A stretch of 64,000 bases of DNA, taken from assembly GCA_030834695.1 (NCBI GenBank), contig JAUQXK010000145.1, positions 17,139 to 81,138 of the forward strand. The letters are read 5' to 3'. Numbering within the stretch: position 1 is the stretch's first letter; every line of letters begins with the position of its first letter. The notes under the pieces were generated by a model. It had not been told where the DNA came from. It searched no databases and was given only the letters and a program-made list of their open reading frames with translations. Positions 1-8,027 of the stretch are shown one piece after another. A program made the translations under genes and the position numbers. This DNA comes from Desulfobacterales bacterium. GTDB taxonomy: Bacteria > Desulfobacterota > Desulfobacteria > Desulfobacterales > SpSt-501.

Positions 1-92
1 GGCTGGCTATCGCCCTCAAAGAAATGAAATAACTTTCATCGGCATTGCCGTGAATTAGCCTTATCAATCGTCTCGTAATTGTTTTTTACATT

Positions 93-175
93 GTCATTCC
101 GGCGGTCCCTTAGCCGGAATCCATTGAAGTCAGATAAGAGTGGCTTTCTGGATGCCGGTTCATGTCCGGCATGAC
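93..175. repeat. Double-hairpin palindromic intergenic repeat
   Basis: Two arms (93-123 and 149-175) are imperfect inverted copies with the shared ends GTCAT(T/G)CCGG and CCGG(A/C)ATCCA. Each arm also folds on itself (TTCCGGC/GCCGGAA and ATGCCGG/CCGGCAT). The layout resembles the widespread proteobacterial repeat that begins TGTCATTCC and ends in GGAATGAC. It lies in the leader of the cytochrome c assembly gene. The preceding bases 1-92 show only possible last codons of an upstream gene and no assignable feature. Confidence 0.6.
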
Positions 176-236
176 GGTACCATTTCGGAAAGACTAATAA
201 GAGACCAAACATCCAAAATCCAATCAGGATCATACC

Positions 237-1082
237 ATGACCAGTTCCGTGCTTCTTTCCGCCACGACATTTATTTACGGCATAGCCGGTTTCCTTTATT
301 GCTTTGCGTGGGTTTTCAAGAAGCCCGGCGCCGGCCGCCTGGCCAGCTGGGTGACGCTCGGCGGCCTGGCCGGCAACACCGCCGGCTTCATTCTGCGCTG
401 GGTGGAATCCTACCGGATGGGCTTCGGCCACGCCCCCCTGTCCAATCTTTACGAATCGCTGATCTTTTTCGCGTGGACCATCGCCTTAATATACCTGTTC
501 ATCGAGTGGCGCTATCAGAACCGGGTCATCGGCGCGTTTTCGGCTCCCCTGGCCTTCCTGACCATGGCCTACGCCTCGCTGTCTCCCAACATCAGCGATC
601 GCATTCAGCCGCTCATTCCCGCCCTCAAGAGCAACTGGCTGATCGCCCACGTGATCACGTGTTTCATCGGTTACGGCGCCTTTGCGGTGGCGTTCGGCGT
701 CAGCATCATGTACCTGCTCAAATCCCGTCGCGGCGAAGGCGAGGGCGGGCTGGTCGGCCGCTTTCCGCCGACCGCGGTGCTGGACGAGCTGACGCATCAA
801 CTGGGGATGTTCGGTTTTCTCTTCTTGTCCGCCGGCATCATTACCGGTGCGGTATGGGCCAATTCCGCCTGGGGCCGTTACTGGGGGTGGGACCCCAAGG
901 AAACGTGGTCGCTCATCACCTGGTTTATCTATGCCACCCTGCTGCATGCCAGGATGATGAGGGGCTGGCGCGGCCGGCGGATTGCCTGGCTGTCCATCGT
1001 CGGTTTCGGTGCCGTTCTGTTCACGTATTTCGGCGTGAACCTTTTGCCGGGGCTGCATAGCTACCAGTCCATGGGTCAATGA
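237..1082 (+). CDS. ccsA: Cytochrome c assembly protein, CcsB/CcsA (ResC) family
   Basis: This is a 281-aa polytopic membrane protein of system II cytochrome c maturation, which handles heme and delivers it for ligation to apocytochromes on the periplasmic side. The tryptophan-rich WWD signature is visible near residues 217-227 (WGWDPKETWSL), followed by a histidine in a TM segment (LLHARMM) typical of axial heme ligands. About eight hydrophobic segments can be seen, and the length fits the short CcsA type. It directly precedes the multiheme-cytochrome operon, whose QrcA needs heme attachment. The start is the ATG at 237; no strong Shine-Dalgarno is seen. The family assignment is firm; the exact symbol (ccsA, ccsB or resC) varies among annotators. 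Confidence 0.88.
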   Translation: MTSSVLLSATTFIYGIAGFLYCFAWVFKKPGAGRLASWVTLGGLAGNTAGFILRWVESYRMGFGHAPLSNLYESLIFFAWTIALIYLFIEWRYQNRVIGAFSAPLAFLTMAYASLSPNISDRIQPLIPALKSNWLIAHVITCFIGYGAFAVAFGVSIMYLLKSRRGEGEGGLVGRFPPTAVLDELTHQLGMFGFLFLSAGIITGAVWANSAWGRYWGWDPKETWSLITWFIYATLLHARMMRGWRGRRIAWLSIVGFGAVLFTYFGVNLLPGLHSYQSMGQ

Positions 1083-1238
1083 TTTTTCCTTGACAACTTA
1101 GAAGGGGATAATGTACAGAACCGGCCTAAATTCCACAGCATCCAGGCCCGTGCGGCAGGCTTTTATTGCGAGTTCCGAGGGTCGGCCGACATATATGCCA
1201 AGGCGGCCTTAAAACCATTTCAGCGCAACGGAGTGCCC

Positions 1239-1910
1239 ATGGAAGAACCGAAAGCGAACGTCACATCGTCAGGATCTGAGCATGGCGAAAAAGAGGATGG
1301 GGCCGGCGGGCCGATCATCCTCTTTTTCATTTTGGGCCTGATCGCGAGCCTGCTCATCGGGTGGGTGGCTTTCCCGCCGCTGCTTTACTCCCAGAAGAAA
1401 CAGCCCATTGATTTCAACCACGCCCTCCACAACGGGCTCGTCGACAACGGCTGTGAAAGTTGTCATTTCTTCCGCGAGGACGGCACTTACTCCGGCGTTC
1501 CGAAGCTGGCCCAGTGCATCGAGTGCCATGAAGAGCCCAACGGCGAGGATCCGGAAGAGGTCAAGTTCGTGGAGGAATACGTGAAGAATGAGCGCGAGGT
1601 CCCCTGGCTGGTGTATTCCCGACAGCCGGCCTGCGTCTTTTTCTCCCACGCCGCGCATGTAAAGAACGCCCAAATGAAATGCGAAAGCTGCCATGGACCC
1701 ATCGGCGAGTCCGAGAGCCTCAAACCCTATCAGCAAAACCGGATCACGGGATACAGTCGTGACATCTGGGGCGAGAATATCCTCGGGGTCAAGCGCCATT
1801 CTTGGGACCGCATGAAGATGGACGACTGCGCGGAATGCCATGCGGCGTCCGGCTTCAGCGGCGGCAGCGTACAGACTGAGAAAGACGGCTGCCTGGTCTG
1901 CCACAAGTGA
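1239..1910 (+). CDS. qrcA: Menaquinone reductase multiheme cytochrome c subunit QrcA
   Basis: Periplasmic multiheme cytochrome of the Qrc complex, which passes electrons from type I cytochrome c3 (reduced by hydrogenases and formate dehydrogenases) towards menaquinone. The 223-aa protein has one N-terminal membrane anchor (about residues 25-47) and five CXXCH heme sites (CESCH, CIECH, CESCH, CAECH, CLVCH). The characterised QrcA binds six hemes; a further Cys-His pair (CVFFSH) might mark an atypical sixth site, which is inference. The ATG at 1239 is preferred over the GTG at 1233 because CGGAG lies five bases upstream of it. It is the first gene of qrcABCD. Assignment rests on the cytochrome, Mo-protein, Fe-S and NrfD-like gene order. 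Confidence 0.9.
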   Translation: MEEPKANVTSSGSEHGEKEDGAGGPIILFFILGLIASLLIGWVAFPPLLYSQKKQPIDFNHALHNGLVDNGCESCHFFREDGTYSGVPKLAQCIECHEEPNGEDPEEVKFVEEYVKNEREVPWLVYSRQPACVFFSHAAHVKNAQMKCESCHGPIGESESLKPYQQNRITGYSRDIWGENILGVKRHSWDRMKMDDCAECHAASGFSGGSVQTEKDGCLVCHK

Positions 1911-1995
1911 TCCGGGATGTTGGACGCGACGGCCCCGGGGCAACCGCGACCGGGCGGATGATATCAAACCGTTTGAAGCGCGAGGGGAAAGTTAG

Positions 1996-4200
1996 ATGAA
2001 AGTCGACCGCAGAAGTTTTTTGTCATTTGTCATCGGCGGTGCGGCCGGTACGGCGCTCACCCCGCTGCCCTGGAAGCTGACCGACGACCTTTCGATCTGG
2101 TCTCAGAACTGGCCCTGGACGCCGGTCCCCCCGCGAGGGGAAACGACGTATGTGGCATCCACCTGCACCCTGTGCCCCGGCGGGTGCGGCATCAGCGTGC
2201 GCAAAGTCGACGATCGGGTCGTTAAAGTCGAAGGCCTTAAGGGGCACCCGGTCAACGACGGCGGGATCTGCCCGCTGGGGCTTGCTGGCGCCCAGCTGCT
2301 TTACAGTCCGACCCGCGTTCGTGCGCCGTTGAAGAAAGTCAACGGCAGCTGGCGCGAAATTTCATGGGATACCGCCATCCAGGAAATCGCAGACAAGCTC
2401 AAGGAACTGCGTGGAAAAGGTCAGCCGCAGAGCGTCGCCTGGGTTTCCGACACCGACCGCGGCACCGTCGCCGAACTGAGCAAGCGCTTTCTGACGGTCT
2501 ATGGTTCTCCGAATTTCATCCGAACGCCGTCCATTCAGGATTCCTACGAACTGGTCCTGTACCTGACTCAGGGACAGCGCGCCATGGCCGGCTTCGACCT
2601 GGCGAATGCAACCTACGTATTGAGCTTCGGCAGCGGGATCATCGAGGGCTGGGGGGCTCCGCCGCATCTGTTCCGCGCCAAGAGCGCCATGCAGCAGAAG
2701 GGCGGCAAGATCAGCCAATTGGAAGGGAGGCTTTCCAAAACAGCCGCCAAGGCCGACCAGTTCATCCCCCTCAAGCCCGGCACCGAGGGCGCTCTGGCGC
2801 TGGGGTTGGTTCATGTTATCCTCAAGGAAGGGCTCTACCGCAAGGACATTGTCCAGAACCACTCGGCCGGATCGGATGCCCTCAAAAAGATCGCCGGCGA
2901 CGACTTCGCGCCGGACGCCGTTTCCAAAGCCACCGGCGTGGACGCCAAGACCATCGTCGATCTGGCCAAGGCCTTTGCCGGTGCAAAAAAGCCGCTCGCC
3001 GTCTGCGGGCGGGGCAACGGGCGGCAGGAGGCCGGCAACGCACAGGAGTTTCTGGCAGTCCATTTCCTGAACGCACTGATGGGCAGCGTCAACACGGCGG
3101 GCGGCGTCTTCGCCGTTCCAGAGCCCGACTACGTCGATTGGCCGGAGCCCGAAATGGACGCGGCCGCCTCTGCGGGCATGCAGCAGGCTCGGTTGGACGG
3201 CGCCGGGGGCAAGGACTTTCCGCTGTCGCGCTATCTGCTGAACCGCCTGCCGGAAGCGCTCGGCGCCGGGGCATCCTCGCCCGTCCAGGTGCTGTTCGTG
3301 AACCAGGCCAACCCGGTCTTCAGCCTGATGGACACGGCCAGGGTGGAAAAAAGCCTGAAGAAGATTCCGCTGATCGTCAGTTTCTCCGCCTTCATGGATG
3401 AGACGGCCGCGCTGGCCCATTACATTCTGCCGAACCACGTCTATCTGGAGCGGTTTGAGGACGTGCCGGCCGCCCAGGGATTTCCCAAGCCTTTCATCGG
3501 GCTGGCGAAACCGGTCGTAGCCCCCCTTTTCAAAACCCGGCACACCGGCGATGCGGTGATCCAACTGGCGAAAGCGGTCGGCGGCAACGTCGCGTCGGCC
3601 TTCGGCTGGGACAGCTATGAGGCCTGCCTGAAGGAGAGTCTCGGGGACAAATGGGACGCGCTCAAGGAGGATGGCTACTGGGTCGACGCGAAATTCAGCC
3701 CGGCCGCCTTTGAAACCAAGAGCAAGAAATTCGAGTTCGCCAATGCCGACATCGCCCTGCTGCCGGCCTATGCGGCGCTCAAGGCCCCCGGCGACGACAA
3801 AACCTTCCCGCTGACGCTTATCCCCTTCGATACGCTGCGGCTCGCGAGCGGCCCCATCGGTGCGCCGCCTTTTTTGGTCAAGTCCCTGGAAGAGACCCTC
3901 CTCCAAAAGAATGACGGGCTCGTAGAGATCAACCCCGCCGATGCCCAGAAGCTCGGCCTTGCCGACGGCGCCGACGCCGTCCTGAGCACGCCGAAGGGCA
4001 CCGCCCGAGTCAAAGTGGCCCTGTCGGAGGGCATCATGCCGGGCCTGGTGGCCATGGTGCGGGGGCTGGGCCACACCGCCTACGACCGGTTTTTGGCCGG
4101 CAAAGGGGTCAACATCAACAGCCTCATGAGTTCCGTGGAGGCTCCGGGGACCGGCTTCGAGGCCGCCTGGGGCGTCCGCGCCCAGTTGACGAAGGCATGA
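1996..4200 (+). CDS. qrcB: Menaquinone reductase molybdopterin-oxidoreductase-like subunit QrcB
   Basis: Large periplasmic subunit of Qrc, 734 aa. The N-terminus carries a twin-arginine signal (DRRSFLSF), so it is expected to be exported folded. A CxxCxxxC cluster motif (CTLCPGGC, near residue 56) with a fourth Cys (GGICPLG) predicts one 4Fe-4S centre. The rest follows the DMSO-reductase/molybdopterin-oxidoreductase fold, ending with the C-terminal beta-barrel module. In the characterised Qrc complex this subunit carries no molybdenum cofactor and acts structurally or in electron transfer; that is family knowledge and not visible here. GAGGGGAAAG precedes the ATG. The neighbours qrcA and qrcC support the call. 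Confidence 0.9.
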   Translation: MKVDRRSFLSFVIGGAAGTALTPLPWKLTDDLSIWSQNWPWTPVPPRGETTYVASTCTLCPGGCGISVRKVDDRVVKVEGLKGHPVNDGGICPLGLAGAQLLYSPTRVRAPLKKVNGSWREISWDTAIQEIADKLKELRGKGQPQSVAWVSDTDRGTVAELSKRFLTVYGSPNFIRTPSIQDSYELVLYLTQGQRAMAGFDLANATYVLSFGSGIIEGWGAPPHLFRAKSAMQQKGGKISQLEGRLSKTAAKADQFIPLKPGTEGALALGLVHVILKEGLYRKDIVQNHSAGSDALKKIAGDDFAPDAVSKATGVDAKTIVDLAKAFAGAKKPLAVCGRGNGRQEAGNAQEFLAVHFLNALMGSVNTAGGVFAVPEPDYVDWPEPEMDAAASAGMQQARLDGAGGKDFPLSRYLLNRLPEALGAGASSPVQVLFVNQANPVFSLMDTARVEKSLKKIPLIVSFSAFMDETAALAHYILPNHVYLERFEDVPAAQGFPKPFIGLAKPVVAPLFKTRHTGDAVIQLAKAVGGNVASAFGWDSYEACLKESLGDKWDALKEDGYWVDAKFSPAAFETKSKKFEFANADIALLPAYAALKAPGDDKTFPLTLIPFDTLRLASGPIGAPPFLVKSLEETLLQKNDGLVEINPADAQKLGLADGADAVLSTPKGTARVKVALSEGIMPGLVAMVRGLGHTAYDRFLAGKGVNINSLMSSVEAPGTGFEAAWGVRAQLTKA

Positions 4201-4248
4201 TTTTACGAGACGACCGATCTGAACTATCTGCCAATTAAGGGTGTTCGA

Positions 4249-5034
4249 ATGGATCAGCCAAACAACAAGCGATTCGGAATGGTCATCGATCTGGACAAAT
4301 GCACGGGCTGCGGGGCCTGCATGGTGGCCTGCATGGCCGAAAACAACGTGCCGTTCCGCGAAGACGACACGGACAAACTGCTGAGCATCGCCTGGATGCG
4401 GGTCTATCGGCTCAAAAACGGAAAATCGTTCCCGCAGGCCGAGGAGTGCTTTCTGCCCCGCCCCTGCCAGCACTGTGAAGGGCACCACGGCCATTCGCCT
4501 TGTGTTTCGGTATGCCCCGCGACGGCCACGGACTACGATATGCAAACCGGCATCGTCAGCCAGGTCCCCACGCGTTGCTTCGGCTGCCGATACTGCATGG
4601 CCGCCTGCCCCTATCATGTGCGTCAGTTCAATTGGTGGGATCCGGTCTGGCCGGACGGGATGGAGCGGTCCTTGAACCCGGACGTTTCCGTGCGTATGCG
4701 CGGCATCGTCGAGAAGTGCAGCTTCTGCTACCACCGCTATCAGCGCGCCCTCGACAAGGCCTACGCCGAGGGCCGCAGGGATCTGAAGGAGCACGAGTAC
4801 CAGACCGCCTGCACCCAGGCCTGCCCGGCGGGGGCGATTACGTTCGGCGACTTGAACAACCCCGCGCACGCTGTTCACAAGCTGGCCCAGCCGGACATGG
4901 CCCATGAGGGCCAGTCCCGCAACCCCAAGGCCTTCCGGCTGCTGGAGCGCCTGGGCACCAACACCAAGATATACTACCTGTCCAGCAAGGAATGGGTGCG
5001 CAAGGCGGGAGACACCGCTGTTCAGAAGGCCTGA
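4249..5034 (+). CDS. qrcC: Menaquinone reductase iron-sulfur subunit QrcC
   Basis: Ferredoxin-like electron-transfer subunit of Qrc, 261 aa. Four cysteine clusters are visible: CTGCGACMVAC, CQHCEGHHGHSPCVSVCP, CFGCRYCMAACPY and CSFCY paired with CTQACPAGAI. This is the four-cluster pattern of the DmsB/NrfC/PsrB family. There is no signal peptide; it is probably co-exported with the Tat substrate QrcB. It lies 48 bp after qrcB and 60 bp before qrcD and links the cytochrome/QrcB side to the membrane quinone-reducing subunit. Confidence 0.9.
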   Translation: MDQPNNKRFGMVIDLDKCTGCGACMVACMAENNVPFREDDTDKLLSIAWMRVYRLKNGKSFPQAEECFLPRPCQHCEGHHGHSPCVSVCPATATDYDMQTGIVSQVPTRCFGCRYCMAACPYHVRQFNWWDPVWPDGMERSLNPDVSVRMRGIVEKCSFCYHRYQRALDKAYAEGRRDLKEHEYQTACTQACPAGAITFGDLNNPAHAVHKLAQPDMAHEGQSRNPKAFRLLERLGTNTKIYYLSSKEWVRKAGDTAVQKA

Positions 5035-5094
5035 CCGCCCACCAGCGGACGTTCGGATGCGTAGACAACCAAAACCGGTAAAGAGGTAGGAAAT

Positions 5095-6348
5095 ATGGAT
5101 TCGGCTTTGATTCCCAAAGGGGTGAAACGCTGCCCGATCGGACAGTTCGCCGTTTTCATCGCCGTTGTCGGCGCCGTCCTGCTGTGGGGTGTCGTGGCGA
5201 TGTTCCTGTGCTACATCAAGGGGCTCAACCAGACCAACATGAACAATGCCTACGGCTTTGCACTTTGGATCTGGGCGGACCTGGCCGTGATCGCCCTGGG
5301 CGGCGGGGCTTTTTTCACGGGACTCCTGCGCTACATCATCGGCAAGGACGAACTCAAGAATATTATCAACTATGCGGTGCTGATCGGGTTCGTCTGTTAC
5401 AGCTCGGCCCTGCTGATCCTGGCGATCGATGTGGGCCAGCCGCTGCGGGCCTGGTTTATCTTCTGGCACGCCAACGTGCATTCGATGCTGACCGAAGTGG
5501 CCTTCTGCCTGACCTGTTACTTCGGGGTGCTGACCATCGAGTACATCCCGCTCATCCTGGAAAACCGCCAACTCGACAAGGTGCCCTTCTGCCACCATCT
5601 CAGCCACAACATGCACGGCATCATGGCGGTGTTCGCCGCCACCGGCGCCTTCCTGTCCTTTTTCCACCAGGGGTCCCTGGGCGGGGTGACCGGCGTGTTG
5701 TTCGGGCGGCCGTTCGGTTACCGCACGGGGATCGGCATCTGGCCCTGGACCTTTTTCCTTTACACGTGGTCTGCAGCGGCCTGCGGCCCTTGCTTCACGA
5801 TTTTCATCACGCGGATCACCGAGGCAGCCACTCGCAAGAAGCTGGTGAAGGATAATGTGATCGACTTGCTCGCCAAGATTGCCGGATGGATGCTCCTGAC
5901 GTACATCGTCGCCAAAATCATCGACACCTGGTATTGGGCCGCCGTGACGGCGCCGTCCATGGGGCTGACGCTGATGGATTTCTACTCCAACAACCCGGGT
6001 TCGGCCTACGGACTTTGGATCCTGATCGCGGAAGTCGGTATCTGCGGCGTGCTGCCGGCGATCATGCTGGTATCGGGCTCGGTGCGCCGCAGCCCGGCTC
6101 TGCTTTTCATCGCCGTGACCTTGGCGGTTATCGGCGCCTGTTTGAACCGCTGGGTCATGGTGCTGCAGACCCAGGCGGTACCGGTGCTCAGCTTCGAGAG
6201 CTGGTTTACCTACTTCCCGAGCTGGCAGGAAATCGCTACGACCATTCTGCCGGTCGCCTATGGCGTCATTCTGATCGCACTGTCCTATCGCTACCTGCCG
6301 ATTTTTCCCCAGGAGCAGGAGCTGAATCCGATTGAGGGAGGCAAGTAA
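5095..6348 (+). CDS. qrcD: Menaquinone reductase integral membrane subunit QrcD (NrfD family)
   Basis: The 417-aa integral membrane subunit that carries the menaquinone site of Qrc. About ten hydrophobic helices can be traced (for example FAVFIAVVGAVLLWGVVAMF, then VLIGFVCYSSALLILAI), in keeping with the NrfD/PsrC/HybB family. Family knowledge places a proton pathway and quinone pocket in this subunit, making Qrc energy-conserving. Its stop codon overlaps the ATG of the next small gene by one base (TAATG), which implies translational coupling. Confidence 0.9.
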   Translation: MDSALIPKGVKRCPIGQFAVFIAVVGAVLLWGVVAMFLCYIKGLNQTNMNNAYGFALWIWADLAVIALGGGAFFTGLLRYIIGKDELKNIINYAVLIGFVCYSSALLILAIDVGQPLRAWFIFWHANVHSMLTEVAFCLTCYFGVLTIEYIPLILENRQLDKVPFCHHLSHNMHGIMAVFAATGAFLSFFHQGSLGGVTGVLFGRPFGYRTGIGIWPWTFFLYTWSAAACGPCFTIFITRITEAATRKKLVKDNVIDLLAKIAGWMLLTYIVAKIIDTWYWAAVTAPSMGLTLMDFYSNNPGSAYGLWILIAEVGICGVLPAIMLVSGSVRRSPALLFIAVTLAVIGACLNRWVMVLQTQAVPVLSFESWFTYFPSWQEIATTILPVAYGVILIALSYRYLPIFPQEQELNPIEGGK

Positions 6349-6518
6349 TGTTTCCGTTCAGCTTTGAATGGGTTTGGGATATGGGGCACATGGTCTTCCA
6401 CGGTGGGCTGTGGTACGCACTGTCCATTCTCGGCATGGGAGTGACCTATTGCATCATCAAGGCGGTTTACGACACCGCCAAGGGCCAGGGCGGCCATCAC
6501 GGCCACGGGCAACACTAA
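6348..6518 (+). CDS. Small His-tailed single-pass membrane protein coupled to qrcD
   Basis: A 56-aa frame begins on the last base of the qrcD stop codon (TAATG). One hydrophobic helix (about residues 18-37, GGLWYALSILGMGVTYCIIK) is followed by a short polar tail with a histidine-rich end (HHGHGQH). There is no recognised domain. The overlap with qrcD and the hairpin directly after it make it the probable fifth gene of the Qrc operon. It could be a small accessory subunit or an assembly/metal-handling protein for Qrc; that is inference. Small N-terminal Trp and His residues (EWVWDMGHM) resemble small subunits of respiratory complexes. Confidence 0.7.
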   Translation: MFPFSFEWVWDMGHMVFHGGLWYALSILGMGVTYCIIKAVYDTAKGQGGHHGHGQH

Positions 6519-6540
6519 TTCGCACAGCGCACCAACCCCA

Positions 6541-6588
6541 AGGCGCTCCTCCTGCGGACTTTAGCGGGGGAGCGCTTTATTGTTTCGG
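6541..6588 (+). terminator. Terminator hairpin after the qrc operon
   Basis: GGCGCTCCTCCTGC pairs, with G-U pairs, with GCGGGGGAGCGC around the loop GGACTTTA. The 3' arm is followed by TTTATTGTTT. It lies 22 bp after the last small gene of the qrc operon. Confidence 0.7.
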
Positions 6589-6590
6589 GG

Positions 6591-6655
6591 ATTGGGTATA
6601 TAGGAATCTGGTAAAAAAAAACACCCGAACCCATTCAATACCCAGATACCCAAAT
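6591..6655. repeat. Imperfect inverted repeat overlapping the murA start
   Basis: The two arms (6591-6611 and 6631-6655) are weakly complementary and share the core TTGGGTAT. The reverse complement of the right arm reads TTTGGGTATCTGGGTATT, close to the element at 22061-22125. The murA ATG sits at the edge of the right arm and no Shine-Dalgarno is visible there. Confidence 0.4.
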
Positions 6656-7904
6656 GGACAAAATCGTCATCCAAGGCGGTCGGCGGCTGGAGGGTACCGT
6701 ACGCATCAGCGGATCGAAAAACGCTGCCCTGCCGATACTATTCTCGGCCCTTCTCACCGAAGGGATCAATACCTATTCGAACGTTCCCAGGCTGAGGGAC
6801 ATCGACAGCACCCTGCTTCTGCTTTCCCGGCTTGGCGTGCGGGTGGACGCCGGCGGAAGTTCCATCCGGATCGACGCCGGCGGGCTCGCCTGCCACGAAG
6901 CCCCATACGATCTGGTACGCAAAATGCGGGCCTCCGTGCTGGTCCTGGGGCCGCTGATCGCCCGGTTGAAGCGCGCACGGGTGTCGCTGCCCGGAGGCTG
7001 CGCGATCGGCGCACGTCCAATCAATCTGCACCTGAAAGGACTGGCCGCACTGGGGGCCGAGATCGCACTTGAACACGGGTATGTCACGGCATCCGCCAAG
7101 CGGTTGAAGGGGGCGGAGATCTATTTTGACATTGTCACCGTCACCGGAACGGAGAACATCCTAATGGCGGCGGCCCTGGCCGAAGGCACCACGGTGCTGC
7201 GCAACGCCGCGCGCGAACCGGAGGTGGTGGCCCTGGCCGATGTTCTCAACCGCATGGGGGCGGATATCACCGGCGCCGGAACCCCGGAGATCACCATCCG
7301 CGGCGTGGACTCGCTCCGGCCGATTTCGGCTGAAATCATTCCGGACCGGATCGAAACCGGAACCTTTCTGGTGGCAGCCGCCCTCACGGCCGGCCGTGTC
7401 ACCATCACCCACTGTGAGCCGCAGCACGTGGGCGCCACTCTGGACAAACTCCGGGAAGCCGGAGCGCGGATCGAAGTCCAGGATCAGACCCTCACCATCA
7501 CCGGGCCCGAGCGCATCGCCAGCGTCGACTTCAAGACCCAGCCCTATCCCGGATTTGCGACCGACATGCAGGCGCAGTTCATGGTGTTGATGAGCGTCGC
7601 CGACGGGGTCAGCGTCATCTCCGAGAGCATTTTCGAGAACCGCTTCATCCATGTGAGCGAGCTGCGGCGATTGGGGGCCGACATCCGGGTATCCGGAAAC
7701 ACCGCCACGGTCAGGGGCGTGCCGCGCCTCTCGGGCGCCCCGGTGATGGCGACCGACCTGCGCGCCAGCGCCTGTCTGGTACTGGCCGGTCTGGTGGCCG
7801 ACAACACCACCGAGGTGCACCGCGTCTATCACCTGGACCGCGGCTACGAGTCGCTGGAGGACAAGTTCGCCGCGTTGGGCGCGTGCATCCGTCGGGTCAA
7901 GTGA
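6654..7904 (+). CDS. murA: UDP-N-acetylglucosamine 1-carboxyvinyltransferase
   Basis: First committed step of peptidoglycan synthesis: transfers enolpyruvate from PEP to UDP-GlcNAc in the cytosol. At 416 aa it has the family's usual length and the two inside-out alpha/beta domains. The active-site cysteine that fosfomycin alkylates is visible in [11 protein letters not shown] (near residue 116), and the N-terminus has the conserved [10 protein letters not shown]. The C-terminal region keeps [14 protein letters not shown]. The ATG at 6654 is chosen because the homology begins there (MDKIVIQGG); it has no clear Shine-Dalgarno and lies in a palindromic repeat. Confidence 0.95.
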   Translation: MDKIVIQGGRRLEGTVRISGSKNAALPILFSALLTEGINTYSNVPRLRDIDSTLLLLSRLGVRVDAGGSSIRIDAGGLACHEAPYDLVRKMRASVLVLGPLIARLKRARVSLPGGCAIGARPINLHLKGLAALGAEIALEHGYVTASAKRLKGAEIYFDIVTVTGTENILMAAALAEGTTVLRNAAREPEVVALADVLNRMGADITGAGTPEITIRGVDSLRPISAEIIPDRIETGTFLVAAALTAGRVTITHCEPQHVGATLDKLREAGARIEVQDQTLTITGPERIASVDFKTQPYPGFATDMQAQFMVLMSVADGVSVISESIFENRFIHVSELRRLGADIRVSGNTATVRGVPRLSGAPVMATDLRASACLVLAGLVADNTTEVHRVYHLDRGYESLEDKFAALGACIRRVK

Positions 7905-8027
7905 CGGCAACGCTGAAAGCCCGATTTCGGCGTTGCGCCTTGTCTCGCCGTCGCTGCGGCGTACCTTGAGCACGACTCACTCTGATCGATTGGCGCGCCT
8001 TGAACTTGGGCTTTGAGCGTTGCCGTC
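7903..8027. repeat. 20-bp inverted repeat flanking an 85-bp spacer between murA and comEC
   Basis: GACGGCAACGCTGAAAGCCC (7903-7922) is the reverse complement of 8008-8027 except for one base. The element starts at the murA stop codon and ends inside the extreme 5' part of the open comEC frame. The spacer contains the smaller hairpin CGCCGTCGCTGCGGCG. Confidence 0.65.

Noticed and set aside
1090..1115. TTGACA with GATAAT upstream of qrcA as a promoter
   Set aside because: The spacer is only about 11 bases, too short for a sigma-70 promoter.
2362..5667. 1101-codon open frame on the minus strand across the qrc genes
   Set aside because: It is an antisense shadow of GC-rich qrcB, qrcC and qrcD; no domain, start signal or coding pattern.
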